Counted from the first letter of the stretch, positions 49,907-61,309 are shown. The stretch: DNA of 64,000 nucleotides from Gigaspora margarita (GCA_009809945.1 WTPW01000438.1:15112-79111); one strand, 5' to 3'. Notes: generated by a model from the sequence alone, not told the origin. A program made the numbers and translations.

Positions 49907-51184
49907 CGAGGACTTGGGTATATTACCAGCCTACCTCGCAACGGAATTATCGACGGTACACAAGATGAACTTGATGTTATGGTACATGAACATGGAGGAA
50001 GAGGGAGATATGAGTATTAAAAATGTGGACGTAAGTGATGGGTTGACAGAACGAAAGATGGAAATAGGTGGAGATATAAACATGATGATTAACAAAAACG
50101 TCAGTAATTATGATAACAAAATATCCAACGAGGATTTGGTTTTCGCTACACCAAATAGTGGGACGAGTTTATTTAAAATAGTTTGGGATAATATCGGTAG
50201 TGGCAATTCTAGTAAACCTGGATTAGATAATGAAAATGCTGGGGAGATCGATATTGAAAGTAATGGATCGATTGGCGTGGGGATAATTGTAAGTTGGATA
50301 ACTTGGATGCTGAAGTTGACCGATGAGTATTGAACATGAGGTATAGCGATCGAAGTGAAATGACTAGTGATGAAATGGAATTAGACAAAGAAGTAGAAAA
50401 CGTTGATTTGATAGATTTGGATAAATCGGATTGGATAAGTGAAGGGAGACCTAAGGGTATATTTGATGTGTTTGTTAAAAGTGATTTAATAGATTTTGGG
50501 TGTGTTGAAGGAGAATCAGTAATAAATGATGATGTAAAAGAGGAAATTATCAAGGGGACGGATGATGAAATGTTTGGATGGTCTCAGTGAATTGGTGATG
50601 TGGATGTTGCTGACAGAGTAAATAAAGTTGAACATTGTTGCCAGATTGGAGTGATGAATGTGTTGAAAGCTCCGTCGGACATGGTCGTAGAAATGGATAA
50701 TATGGTGAAAGACTTGTTGAAGGCATTGATGGATGATAATTTCGATGAATTCGATTATGGGGTGGATCTGTCCAAATGGCATTGGCATACGAACTTTGAA
50801 GATCTTGACATGGGAAATAAGGATGGAGGTAATTCGGTGATGAAGAATGAGGATGGAATCGAAGTCACGAAGGATGAATTTGCTGATGACCGTGATGGAA
50901 GGGCTGTGGTACATGCTGATGGAATAATCGATCTTGTTGTTGATAACGTTGTTGAAAATAGAATTTTCAGATGGTACTGGGAGCCTGTTGTGGATAGCAA
51001 TTTGAATGAGTTACCAAATCTTGCAAGTAACAGTCGAAGAATTAGAAGCGTATTCGATCATGAAAAATCGTTATTGGTGAAAAACAACTGGAATGGTGGG
51101 TTTTGTGATGTTGATTATACTGTTGGGGAAATATATGGAAAGGAGTTGGAAACTTCGGGACGAAGTTCCTGGGGGTCTAGCTCG

Positions 51185-51649
51185 TGTCATGATGGTGAAC
51201 AGTATGCGGCATACTTGCCAAAAAATAAGATTATAAACAATCGATTGATTAACGTCTTGTGCATGTAATGCATGTGATCGATCGGGATTATGTATATGAG
51301 ATCATCAAAATGATCAATTATGGACGATCAGTAATTTAATAAATGCCGGGGTAAGTTACAGTAACAATTAAGGCATCATTAATAAGATCAATCGGTAGTA
51401 CGTAGAAGTATACCGGCGTGGGTAATCGATGTGCATAAAATATGAGGTAATTATGAAGTAATTAATAAGGGACAATGGATCATATGATCCATATTTGATG
51501 CAAGTAATATGAGTCAAATTAGACATATATAAGAAAGCGATTAGAATTGTTAGAGTTAAAAAAGTATTAGTTAGTTTTAGTTAGTATCAAATATCCCCTT
51601 TGTAATAAACGCTTATATTATTAATAAACAAATAAAGTTAATAGAAACA
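51185..51649 (+). mobile_element. Possible internal LTR remnant within the fossil
   Basis: TGTCATG...GAAACA termini, 465 bp, preceded by the same CTGGGGGTCTAGCTC phrase that precedes the 3' LTR at 53583. The 3' part has AATAAAC and AATAAAG motifs. It lacks a clear partner in the window. It may be the end of a related element trapped in, or recombined with, the host element. Low confidence. Confidence 0.35.
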
Positions 51650-51864
51650 CCTGCCTTGTATTGAGTTCGGTTCCCTTGGTGCCTAATTATTAGTGCCTCT
51701 ACCATCTGGGTTAGACTTTACTTTGACGAAAGTCATTGATTAACCCACAACACAAGGACCTGGGTAGTATCAAGTACTACTCGTTGAATTTGAAGAACCA
51801 AAGGTTTCGAAAGTGCCGATAGACAGTTTGAGTTGAAGTAGGTTAGAGGTTAGACGTTGTGCCA

Positions 51865-51867
<3 letters not shown>

Positions 51868-51902
<35 letters not shown>
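51868..51902. repeat. A-homopolymer, about 35 bases
   Basis: Pure A-run between the internal LTR-like remnant and the gag-like region. It could be a polymerase-slippage product or the tail of an inserted retrotranscript. Assembly length may be unreliable. Confidence 0.8.
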
Positions 51903-51903
<1 letters not shown>

Positions 51904-53582
51904 ATTACCTGGAGTTGAAATAGGAAATGGAAAGCACAGAACGATTGGTGTCGTTGGTGGAAAACGTAATGAAGGTGGTGCATGAAATCGTAAAAGTCTT
52001 GAGGATGAAGCAAGCGAAACAGCATCAGTATAAACCTCACTTATGTTATACATGTCGACGCCCAGGGCACTTGGCTCGATGTTGTCCAGCGCGAGTACCT
52101 ATGGATGCAATAAAAAAGAAATGTCAGTATGAATATCAGAAGAGGAACGATCACAAGGAAAAGAGAATTGATACCGATCTCAATGACGAAGTTTGACATG
52201 TATGACTCTTTGGGTATGCAAATAAAGGTGTCAGGAAATATGTGAAGGGAGATTGAAGAATTGTTGAAAGTGGGTTTGATGGAAGGTTGAACAAATGTCT
52301 TGAGAGAGTGACAGAACAAATTGGAGAAAGCGTGAACAAAGGTGATGAAAACGGTGAAAAAGATGGTATGGATGTGACGTGTAAAATGGATTTTAATAAA
52401 GAGGAGATTGAGAGAGATGAAGGAAAGAATGTAAGGGTGAATGATGATAAATGTGGAGATCTGCCTGAGTTGAATGATGATATAAACCTAAAGACTATGT
52501 CCGCGGATGAAATATGCGGTGATAAAAAGGATAAACACAAGGAATTAATCCTCTATCAAAAATCACCAGATATGGGTTATGTTAAGGAAATACTTGCACC
52601 CAAATGTTGTTATCAACGAGAGCTTGAAGTTGAGAAGGCAGAAAACAAATTGATGATTCACGACCAAAATCCAGCCGATGCGGATAATACAAATGGAGCT
52701 GGTGATGAAAAGGAAATAGACGTTCAAGGCGATGAGCATATGAAGTCTACATACCGTTCTTCTATGGTAGATGTATGGATGAAGAAACGTATAATGTTAA
52801 TGAATGATTATGCCAAAGGTCTTGTGAAGTTACATTATATGAACCAAGGAAAAATCACAAAGGGTGATGCTGGAAACATGAAGATCAGAATGTCAACAAA
52901 CTGAAAACCTAATAATGGTGAAAATCGAAGGATGTTCGGCATTGGTCAAGGTGATTGGAATGCTGTGAATGATAAACAAATCACAATGGGTTATAAGGGA
53001 AAAATGGAGTTCTATAAGCATTTGTACCTGGATCACGTTATCAGATTTAAAGGAGTGCAAAGTATAGTGTTTGGAAGTCGCTTCGATATGCGAGGGCTTG
53101 GACGAATGGATACGAAGGTGCTGTGAAGCGTGGATGATGAAAATGTTATATAAAACATTGAAAAAAAATAAAAATAAAAAAAAAGGAATTCAATACTTGT
53201 CTTTGGAAAAATGATGAAAACAAAGTGCCGGATACGAGTGAAGCACGTGACCTTTATGCCGATTGATCAGAATCGATCAAATTATGAACCATCGGTATTA
53301 AGAATAACCGAAGTAAGGTGCAATAGGGAATTATGACAGTCGGTAATATGAATACCGAAGTAAGATTTAATTATGAAACAGTCGGTAAAAGAAAGAACCG
53401 AAGTAAGTTANNTTNNNNNGNAAAAAAAAAAAATTTTTATTATTAGTGTTAGTACGTACTTAGTATTAGTCTTAGTCGAACATTGTATTATTTCATTCAT
53501 ATAATTAGATTATTTTGTTTTGGGCAGTTGGGGTTTGTGTTGGTTGGAAACTTCGAGGATGAAGTTCTGGGGGTCTAGCTCA

Positions 53583-53987
53583 TGTCGCAGTTAAATCCAT
53601 TACCCTGGGATTTTGTGGTGCCGATCAGAACCTGGGAATGGCATGATCGGTGATTTCGGGATTTGCATAACTTTAATTAAAAGTCTAAATGTTGATGCAT
53701 GAACGATGCGTAATAATTATATAATAATCAGTGACGCAAAATGTAAATAGTAAATAATAAATAAGGCATCGATCCCAAGGGGGAAGTGTCTAGCTTTGAA
53801 TTAAGTTAGCTTTCGCTCTTATTATTGACTTCTTAGTGATTCTTCTTAGTGAATAAACCTATCTGCGCGAAGTACGTATTAGGTGAAGTACCTGTACGAT
53901 ACGTCAGTCATCGTTATATTAGCCAAGCAAGTGAAGTCTACTAGGAAAGTTAGACCAATACACGGCAGGTTGGAAATAGCCGTGACA
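53583..53987 (+). repeat. 3' LTR of the fossil element
   Basis: 405 bp, TGTCG...TGACA, same length as the 5' LTR with no gaps in my alignment. Preceded by CTGGGGGTCTAGCTCA, which occupies the place of a polypurine tract. Confidence 0.85.
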
Positions 53988-54344
53988 ATGGCTATAAATT
54001 CTAAGTTTTTACGGTCCAGGTCAATGATGCAGTTGAATTGTCGCACTAATCAATTACTAGTTATATCGGGTATGCGTTAATTTGGAACGCGTATGGGCAC
54101 TAATTTGAGACATTATATGCTATTTTGGGGGTGCCCAAATTTTGAATTAACGCTCCAGCCTGTTATTTCGTGCTTATATGGTATCGAGAATAGTATATTA
54201 AGGTTATTTAGAACACTTTTTTAAAATTTTGCAAATTTTGTACAAATCGAAAATGTAATTTCATGAAAAACAAATATTTGCTAATTTTAAGATGATAAAT
54301 ATATGCAAAAACATGCTCTGAACAACTTTACTTAGGTGACGAAA

Positions 54345-54787
54345 GTAGGTTAGCTTGTAAGAAAAATGGGTTATCTATGTACTAAATTTAAAATTTATCA
54401 TATTTCATAATAAAACTTTTTTTCTTATTAGGTAACCTACTTTGGGCTCTTAAGCAAAGTTGTTTGGCATGTAATTTTACATTACATTTGAGGTTGAAAT
54501 GCGTTTTTCAAACCTTTTACTAAGTAAAAAATGGGTTTAAAGTTAGAAAAAAATTTTTTAAAAAAATTTTTTTTTAAAATTTTTTTTCTAACTTTAAACC
54601 TATTTTTCACTTAGTAAAAGTTTGAAAAACGCATTTCAACCTCAAATGTGATGTAAAATTACATGCCAAACAACTTTGCTTAAGAGCCCAAAGTAGGTTA
54701 CCTAATAAAGAAAATAGTTTTATCATGAAATATGATAAATTTTAAATTTAGTACATAGATAACCCATTTTTCTTACAAAGTAACCTA
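54345..54787. repeat. Central palindrome of the family F element
   Basis: Arms of about 215 bases centred near 54571 are almost exact complements (AGTAGGTTA, GGCTCTTAAGCAAAGTTG, TTGAGGTTGAAATGCG and their mirrors). The centre is an A/T run. Such a structure could form a cruciform or a long hairpin transcript. Confidence 0.85.
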
Positions 54788-55456
54788 CCGTATAGCACTC
54801 CATAAAGTACCCCAGGTATTAATCAGGAAACTCGTGTTAACAACAAATAGTACCCCTTGGGTACTGTGTATAGATGGGGTACTTTGTATGGGGAGTACTA
54901 TGTTCGGTAGGGGGTACTGATATATTAGTTTTTCTGGGGATAGTACTTGATATAAATAAATTTTTGAGGCTGCGTGAACAATATAGTACCTGAGTACAGT
55001 GTTGTACATGGACATTGTTCTGCCAATTTTATAGGGACACAGACAGTTCAGGACGAGACATCCTGGACATGTTCGCAATAATGTCCCAGCATGATATTGT
55101 ACGCGAACAATGTCCCGCTGATTTTTAACTATATATCTACTATGTCTGGAACATGTCTGCCAGGTAAAACCAATCAAATTGCAGAATTATACAGACTCTT
55201 GGTTTTGGGTTATATGAAGGATACAAAGAATTTTATTGGCTAATGATCATGTGTTGATTAGCCAAATATCTAGGACAAAAAAAATTCTAGGCGGACATGT
55301 CCTGGACGTCCCGTTCTGGACTGTTCGCCGTCTGTGTTCCATAACAACACTGCTAGTGTATATATCGATTTTCAAGGCCGTTAGACTAATACAGTACCTG
55401 GGTACTAATTTATGGGGGTACTATTTAATGGAAGTACTTTATGGTGGGCTATAAGG
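54788..55456. mobile_element. TA-flanked foldback inserted in the right arm of F
   Basis: Ends CCGTATAGCACTCCATAAAG and the complement of GGTGGGCTATAAGG (19 of 23 bases match), TA outside both (54786-54787 and 55457-55458). GTACCCC/GGGGTAC phrases recur along it. It contains the hAT-type element at 54997-55352. Confidence 0.75.
54997..55352. mobile_element. Short hAT-type element, 356 bp
   Basis: Ends CAGTGTTGT and ACAACACTG. The inner arms share GACACAGAC, CCTGGACATG and their complements. The flanking octamers (CCTGAGTA and CTAGTGTA) match at only five of eight positions, so the duplication has decayed or the match is coincidental. Innermost of a nest of three. Confidence 0.65.
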
Positions 55457-55760
55457 TACTTTGTAGCCTAAGTAAAGTTGTTCAGAGTATGTTTTTACAT
55501 ATATTTATCATCTTAAAATTAGCAAATATTTGTTTTTCACGAAGTTATATTTTGATTTGTACAAAATTTGCAAAATTTTAAAAAAGTGTTCTAAATAACC
55601 TTAATCTACTATCCTCGATATGCTTAATCCCAAAGTTTGAAAAAAGTTAATCTGTAAGCCGAAAAGAATGTTTTGCTTAAAGTTTATAGTAAATTTATAT
55701 GTTTTTATTATAATTTTTACTATTATTTGTTACTCGGTGTGACATGCACCCTGACTGATA

Positions 55761-56306
55761 TAATGAACAACCAATCAAAATGCTAGATAACTCTCACCAA
55801 TCACCTGATTTGCATTAGCCAATAAAATTGGTCTATCTTTGCTCATTTTATATGTTTATTTTATATGCTTGTTTTATTTTACCCCTCCCTCTCTTTTCTG
55901 AAAGTCCTAGAAAGTAATGTTAACCAAAAAGTCAACTTTAAACAGCCTTATGCTTGCTATTTCACATAATGCAGATTCTCATAATTTTTTGGCTATTGGT
56001 TTTTGTTGGAAGTTTTGCTTTAATCTAAAAAACTGGTAAAGCCCACATCTTTTAATAGCATAAATCTGAATTTAAGAACCTATCTATTTCTAAAATCCAC
56101 TTTCACTTATCATTTATATAATATTTATTGCTTATTAGTTTTGAAAATTTTGGATGTTTCATCAATTTTAGATGTTTTGAAAGTTTTGGAAGTTTTGAAA
56201 GTTTTGACTAGTTTTGGAGATTTCAGAAGTTTCAGATTTGGGGCATCTGATAAAACTGGGTTTTAGAAGTTTTGGAAGTTTGGTTAGCCAAAATCTGAAA
56301 GTTTCA
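55761..56306. other. AT-rich spacer with TTTTGGAAGTTTTG iterations
   Basis: Around 56150-56290 the phrase GAAGTTTTGGAAGTTT is repeated several times. Otherwise no signal. Confidence 0.4.
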
Positions 56307-56383
56307 CCTTTAACTAGTATTCTGACCCATCACAAAAATCCCAACCCAGGTCACCTGTAGGTGGGTCACCTAGGTGACTCAAG

Positions 56384-57360
56384 CAGTAATGGTAAATGAT
56401 CTGAAATAACCCAAATGATCCAAATGACAAATGACTAGTCATTGGGTCATTTTGAGGCTCAAATGATCTAGAAGGTCATTTAGCATTTGGTAGTTGATAT
56501 TCTAATGTTCTATAGCCAATCAGAATTGATCACCAAACAAAATCAATAATTGTAGCTATAAGTCAATTAATATTTATATCTTAAGTAAAGTTGTTCAAAA
56601 TAATAAATTGCATATTTCGAACAGCTTACTTAAGACATAAATATTAATTGACTTTTAAAATTTGTTTTTAATATATAGCTAAGATTATCGATAAGAAAAT
56701 AATAAAGTTTGATAACTTTTTAGTAAATATTTAGGATCTGCAGCTGCAGTGGCAGTGCAAGGAACTTATTAGTGAATATTTAGACTCCACGGTTGCAGTA
56801 GTGCAAGGACCTTATTAGTGAATAGTTAGGCAAGGACCTTATTAGTGGATAGTAAGATTCCATGGCTGCAGTAGCAGTTATATGAGCAATTTGACCAATC
56901 AAATTATTTTATATGCCAATGACCTAAATGAACTTAATAACCAAAATGATCTTGACATGATTTAATACCTTGGAGCCATTTAAATTTTGATCAAATGATT
57001 GAATTATTTACTATTTCTAGGTTGGATCAGGTATACAAACTTTTATTGATGAGTCTACAAATACCTAACCCAACTTAGCTTACTTTGAAACCTATATATA
57101 TGCATTATCATTATGTAGTTAAAGTTGATCAATCTATATAAAAAATATTTAGATATGGGATACAACCTCTATATGCATGATGGCCCAATAACTAAATGAC
57201 CCTCAAATGACCTTGGTTATTTCTAAATGACCATGGTAATTTGGTTACAAGTCATTTTTAAATGATCCAAAATTGAGATAACTATTAATAACCAGTTATT
57301 TCAGGGTCATTTGAGATTATTTGAAAAATTTGCAAATAACCAGGTCATTTACTATCACTG
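56384..57360. mobile_element. Inner hAT element, 977 bp, with exact 8-bp target duplication
   Basis: Ends CAGTAATGGTAAATGA and the complement of TCATTTACTATCACTG. GACTCAAG stands on both sides (56376-56383 and 57361-57368). The body is rich in AAATGACC/GGTCATTT phrases. A second, interrupted copy of its right half begins near 58398. Confidence 0.9.
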
Positions 57361-57594
57361 GACTCAAGTGAACACTAGGTAATAAAAAAATTTTGCTACA
57401 GGTCACCCAGGTGATCTAGGTGAATACTAAGTAATAAAAAAATTTGTTACAGGTCATCTATATGCAGGCAGTCTAATTCTAAAAAAAAAAAAAAGTAAAC
57501 TTTCAAAAAAAAGCAGATTAAAAAAAAAAAGAGAAAGACAAATTAAAAAAATTTGCTTAGAAAAAAAAAGAAGCTATTTTACACTATTTTTACT

Positions 57595-57702
57595 CCTCTC
57601 TTTCTTTTCCTCTCTCCCTTTTTTTCTCTCTCCTTCTCTTTCTTTCTCTCTTTCTTTTTCTTTTTCTCTCTCTCTCTTTCTCTCTCCTCTCTCTCTCTTT
57701 AA
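57595..57702. repeat. CT-rich microsatellite
   Basis: About 100 bases of (CTTT/CTCT)n pyrimidine tract with no other content. Confidence 0.85.
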
Positions 57703-58747
57703 TTTAATTCAATTTGTTTGATTGATTTATATTAATTTATAGATTATTACAGGTTATCGATTTGGCAGGATCAGTTTGGGAAGTTATTCATTAGCAGGTA
57801 AAAAAAGGTATAGAAGTGAAACTAAAAACAATAAATACACAGCTACAATAAGTAATATAAAACAAAATTAGCTATAACCAACCCATACAGGTCACCCATG
57901 TGGGTGACCCACGGGTTGACCAATTACCCCAACAGCACCACCAAAAATTATTGGTAACACAGAAGTGATAATATTACAGCATTAGGGTTAGGACTTGTAC
58001 AAAAATTGGAGTTAACAAGATTATATAGTAAAATTGCACAAGAAAATTTTTTGTTAGAGCGCTAAAGGTGGTTTCCTAAGCGATTTTTGTCAAAACAAAC
58101 ATTTGTTTTGAATTTGCCTGATCGTTTTATGTTAGTGTAATGTTGCACTTGATCTTGAATCATGATTGGCTTATGCCAAATTTTTGGTCACGTTACCAAT
58201 AATTTTTGGTGGTATTGTTGGAGTAGTTCGGGTTGACCCATGGGATATCTGTAGGTTGACCCATGGGTGACCTGCAGGTTGACCCACGGGTGACCCGCGA
58301 GTTGACCACACGAGTGGGCTATAATTCAACCCAGGTTACCCACCCACCTGCGAGTGATCTGGGTAATACTTACCTAGGTCAGAACACTACCTGTAACACT
58401 GGTTTGGACCCAAGTCTACAAATACCTAGCCAAACCCAGCTTACTTCTAAACCTATACATATGCATTATCATTATGTAGCTAAAGTTGATAAACCTATGT
58501 AAAAAATGGTAGATATGGGATACAAATGCTATATATACAATGGACTAATAACTAAATAACCCTCAAATGACCTCAGTCATTTCTAAATGACCATGGTCAT
58601 TTGGTCACAAGTCACTTCTAAATAGTGATAGTCAATCCCAATTTTTTTAAAAATCCTGTGCGGGATCCGCATGGAATTCACGGGATCGAGTAGATTCTCT
58701 GTATATTTCACGATTAATAAATATATATACATATATATATGTATATA

Positions 58748-59200
58748 TCATCACGAGGAATGTAATTTCTCATTAAAATAATAACATTTCTTATAAATCT
58801 TAAAGCATTGATTACAAATAAAAATGCTTATATAGACTTTACCTACTTTTAAAACATTTGAATCTTATAATTATTAAATTCATCAATTCAGATTTGCCTT
58901 AATTTTATCAATTTTTTAAAATATTATTATATAAATACATATTTAAAATTATAATGGTAACAAAGTGATCATATAAACATTTATAAGTAATCAGGTTATA
59001 ATCAGGTATAAATGTACTAAAATTTATAGTGATCAAGTTCTGTACATATATACAAAAATTTATAACTAGGTTATATACATACAAATATCCATAAACGCTC
59101 ATAAGAAATTCATAATCGAGCTTATAATTTCGTCAATAATGATCTAAATCACATAAATGATTGGCTCAAATTTATTTAACCTTGTCACTCATATAAAATA
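58748..59200. repeat. Dispersed repeat inside the hAT element (copy 2)
   Basis: Direct match to 48956-49415; see that entry. Shared landmarks are ATCTTATAATTATTAAATT, AAATGATTGGCTCAAA and TAAGAAATTCATAATC. Confidence 0.75.
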
Positions 59201-59518
59201 ATCACTGAAATTGGAGATATTCGCCCATATGGTACACAATATTCTTGGTGTATTATTTTATGCAAGAAATTAAAAGTCTATATTCCCACTTTATTAATAA
59301 TGACAATTTAAAAAATTTATTTTAACGTACAGTTTGCGCATTAACACTGTACATTGTGAAGGGCTCCCGCCTTAGGAGTTTTCTTTTTATTATTATTATT
59401 TCTTATTATTTTTTTTATTTTTAATGTTATGCATATATATATATATCTTGTTTAGTAGTAGTATTAGTCGTACATATATTATTGTTCTCTAAATAGGCTT
59501 TGTTCATACCTGTATCGG

Positions 59519-59695
59519 TTAGATCGGTCTGATAGGACAGATCGGTCTGATATGTCAGATCGTTCATATCTGACAGATCGGTCTGATATGACAGATCGGT
59601 CTGATATGTCAGATCAATCACATCTGACAGATCGGTCTGATATGACAGATCAGTCCGATATGGCAGATTGGTACGATATGTCAGATCGGTTAGTT
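59519..59695. repeat. Minisatellite of CAGATCGGTCTGATATG units
   Basis: About ten units of 16-18 bases. Each half-unit is close to a palindrome (AGATCGGTCTGAT). Both strands stay open and read as Asp/Leu/Thr/Tyr-type repeats, which is a by-product of the DNA repeat. Confidence 0.85.
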
Positions 59696-60743
59696 CTACT
59701 ATTAGTTTTGCCACCAAACCTGTATCAAAGAATATGAATATAAAAAGTATAAAAGCGATGTCCCTGTCGCCTTGAAATAAAACAACTCAGTAGAGTATAG
59801 CTCACTACGAGTTAACAACTCAGTTGAGTTTTAATACTTCGAAATCATAATAGTAGAAGTAGTAACCCTTCTAAGTTTCATCCATATTATCCTGAATACG
59901 CTTCTGATATCCCTGTTGTTATTATAAAAACCCTGTTGTCAGTTTTGGAGTAACCTTCGAAATTTGAGTAGAAGAGTTAACGTAGAATAGTTACCGTGAT
60001 ACCTTTATAGAAAAACCTTTAATTGTTACCTTGACCCATTGTTAGCAAAGTCAAACAATACTTGTGTGCCTCATTTATCGAACAATCTGATCCCATGATA
60101 CCGATATCGGACCGATATCCAAATCGACACCATAATTGGAACCTGAAAACTCGGATACCGCATCATCACGTGAACCCCATGAAAGCAACTTGCCGATTGC
60201 AAGCTGATATCTATATTCATATCCCATAAGCCGCAGCTAGGATTGACTAATAGATTATTGTTGATATCATCCTACCAAGACTTTCCGAACCTTGAGACCC
60301 GGACCAAATCTTCCACGCCTCTTTCTGCCTGCCAGTTCAAGGTTTAAGAGTCTTGAGCGCTTAGTAGATAGTATTTTAGTTAGTTTGTTTAGTTAGGTGT
60401 ATAGTTTGACCCAACCACAACCGGTTTACACCTTCTCAACGTTCGTATATATGTGGAACGAGAAATAAATAAAAAGTTAATGCGTGCATAATATTTTTAT
60501 TTGTGTAAGTGCACAAATACTAATTAAGAATTGGCCCACTTATGCTAAAGCAGGCCAGATGTTTTGTTAATGCGGGCCAGATGATATGCTAACGCAGGCC
60601 AGATAATCTTATATTAAAAATCCCGCGCGGGAGTTTTTAAATCTTCGCATCCCGCGTGGGATCATGCGCGGATTCCGCGCGTTGCCCATCACTACTTCTA
60701 AATGACCCAAAATTGAGATGACCATTAATGACCAGTCATTTCA

Positions 60744-61125
60744 GCCCTATGAAAAAAATGATCCGTGTAGGCACGTGTTTCTATGGAGAGACACGATCAA
60801 GTATAGCACGGGTGGACATCCAGGTTTGTACATCTGTGATCCATGTCAGCATGTTGAATTGGACCGAATTGGACCGGGGTTTGCTGCACTTTACTAAACC
60901 AAAACTTACGAGTTTAGGCACGGGTAATTACATGCAATGTAACGTAATAAAACGTGCTCATACGTGCTGCCCAATGCCTATATCAATACCATAAAGCATA
61001 ATATACATGACATTCTGTCACGTTTTGGTTTGTGTTTCATGCCTTTACGTGCCACATGACACGTGCCTATCCAGACAAACCCATGCCAATCCGTACCAAC
61101 ACCCGGACCACTTTTCTCATAGGGC
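60744..61125. mobile_element. Foldback MITE, 382 bp, with GCCCTATGA ends
   Basis: GCCCTATGAAAAAAATGATC on the left is mirrored by GACCACTTTTCTCATAGGGC on the right. Inner arms repeat GGCACGTG and its complement. It interrupts a sequence that is continuous at 57296-57325. Only two or three bases could be duplicated at the target. Confidence 0.8.
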
Positions 61126-61309
61126 CGGGTTATTTGAGGTCATTTGAAAATTTTGCTTATTTTAAATAAAATAATTACATTCTTCCTGATTCACAATTTT
61201 TTGATTTAATGCCAAAACAAAAAAAATAATAATTTTTTATTTATGGTTGATTAGGTCTTTACTATTATTTTTCAGTTCATGTTTCTAATCAATTAAACTT
61301 GTTAGTGAA

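Larger units (their letters stand above)
49502..53987 (+). mobile_element. LTR-retrotransposon fossil, about 4.49 kb, broken
   Basis: Two direct LTRs of 405 bp (49502-49906 and 53583-53987) and a 4-bp target duplication ATGG outside them (49498-49501 and 53988-53991). The interior is short for an autonomous element. A gag-type CCHC zinc knuckle is readable at 52044-52085, but I recognise no protease, reverse transcriptase or integrase block, so it is at best partial and many breaks are evident. A GAAACTTCG...GAAGTTC motif before the 3' LTR, familiar from Ty3/gypsy-like elements, is also present at about 51147-51170, suggesting a composite. LTR divergence near 7% suggests moderate age, though the all-transition pattern would inflate an age estimate. 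Confidence 0.8.
48698..54181. mobile_element. TA-flanked MITE-type element M, holding an LTR-retrotransposon fossil
   Basis: Left end CCGTACAAATGTGAAATAAT and right-end complement CCATATAAGCACGAAATAAC, with TA at 48696-48697 and 54182-54183. The undisturbed opposite arm of F reads GCATATCGAG at the same point, confirming the target. Without the 4.49-kb LTR element M is about 1.0 kb. Its CGAAATAACGC-type ends match small elements at 62566-62681 and 63006-63278. Confidence 0.75.
48546..55758. mobile_element. Family F foldback element split by two insertion nests
   Basis: Left end TCAGTCAGAGAATATGTCAC and the complement of the right end TCAGTCAGGGTGCATGTCAC, with TA outside each (48544-48545 and 55759-55760). 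The left arm runs to 48695, resumes at 54184 after element M, and reaches a palindrome centre near 54571. The right arm runs to 54785, resumes at 55459 after a second insertion, and continues to the end. The arms rejoin exactly at TA in both cases, showing the order of events. Relative: 30782-31491. Confidence 0.8.
56315..58389. mobile_element. Outer hAT element, 2,075 bp including an inner hAT
   Basis: Ends TAGTATTCTGACC and GGTCAGAACACTA. The flanking octamers are CCTTTAAC (56307-56314) and CCTGTAAC (58390-58397), seven of eight identical. Subterminal regions repeat GGTGACC/GGTCACC and GGGTTGACCCA units in both orientations. Without the inner element it is about 1.09 kb. The interior has a CT-rich tract and GTTACCAATAATTTTTGGTG mirrored around 57950-58210. 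Confidence 0.8.
58623..60694. mobile_element. Non-autonomous hAT element, 2,072 bp, with 8-bp target duplication
   Basis: Ends TAGTGATAGTCAA and the complement of TTGCCCATCACTA. CTTCTAAA is duplicated outside (58615-58622 and 60695-60702). Subterminal CGCGGGAT/ATCCCGCG repeats occur at both ends. The interior has a dispersed repeat (58748-59200), a minisatellite (59519-59695) and, from about 59330 to 60520, sequence with TATATATG and AATAAATAAAAAG that may be part of an LTR-type fossil. No transposase frame. Confidence 0.9.
58398..61160. repeat. Second copy of the inner hAT right half, interrupted twice
   Basis: 58400-58622, 60703-60743 and 61126-61150 align in order with about 57040-57345 (e.g. 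GTCTACAAATACCTA, ATGCATTATCATTATGTAG, CCAAAATTGAGAT, GGTCATTTGA). Two younger elements have entered it, and the 57-kb copy preserves both empty sites. Confidence 0.8.

Noticed and set aside
49802-50020. Short frames repeated at 49.80 and 53.88 kb
   Set aside because: They lie in the two LTRs and are similar because the LTRs are. No protein role is supported.
50330-51268. Acidic frames in the fossil interior as host genes
   Set aside because: Their position between paired LTRs and lack of host domains make them part of the fossil. I assign no domain to them.
59427-59737. Open frames on both strands with DLTYQTDLSY-type repeats
   Set aside because: Explained by the CAGATCGGTCTGATATG minisatellite, which lacks stops in several frames.
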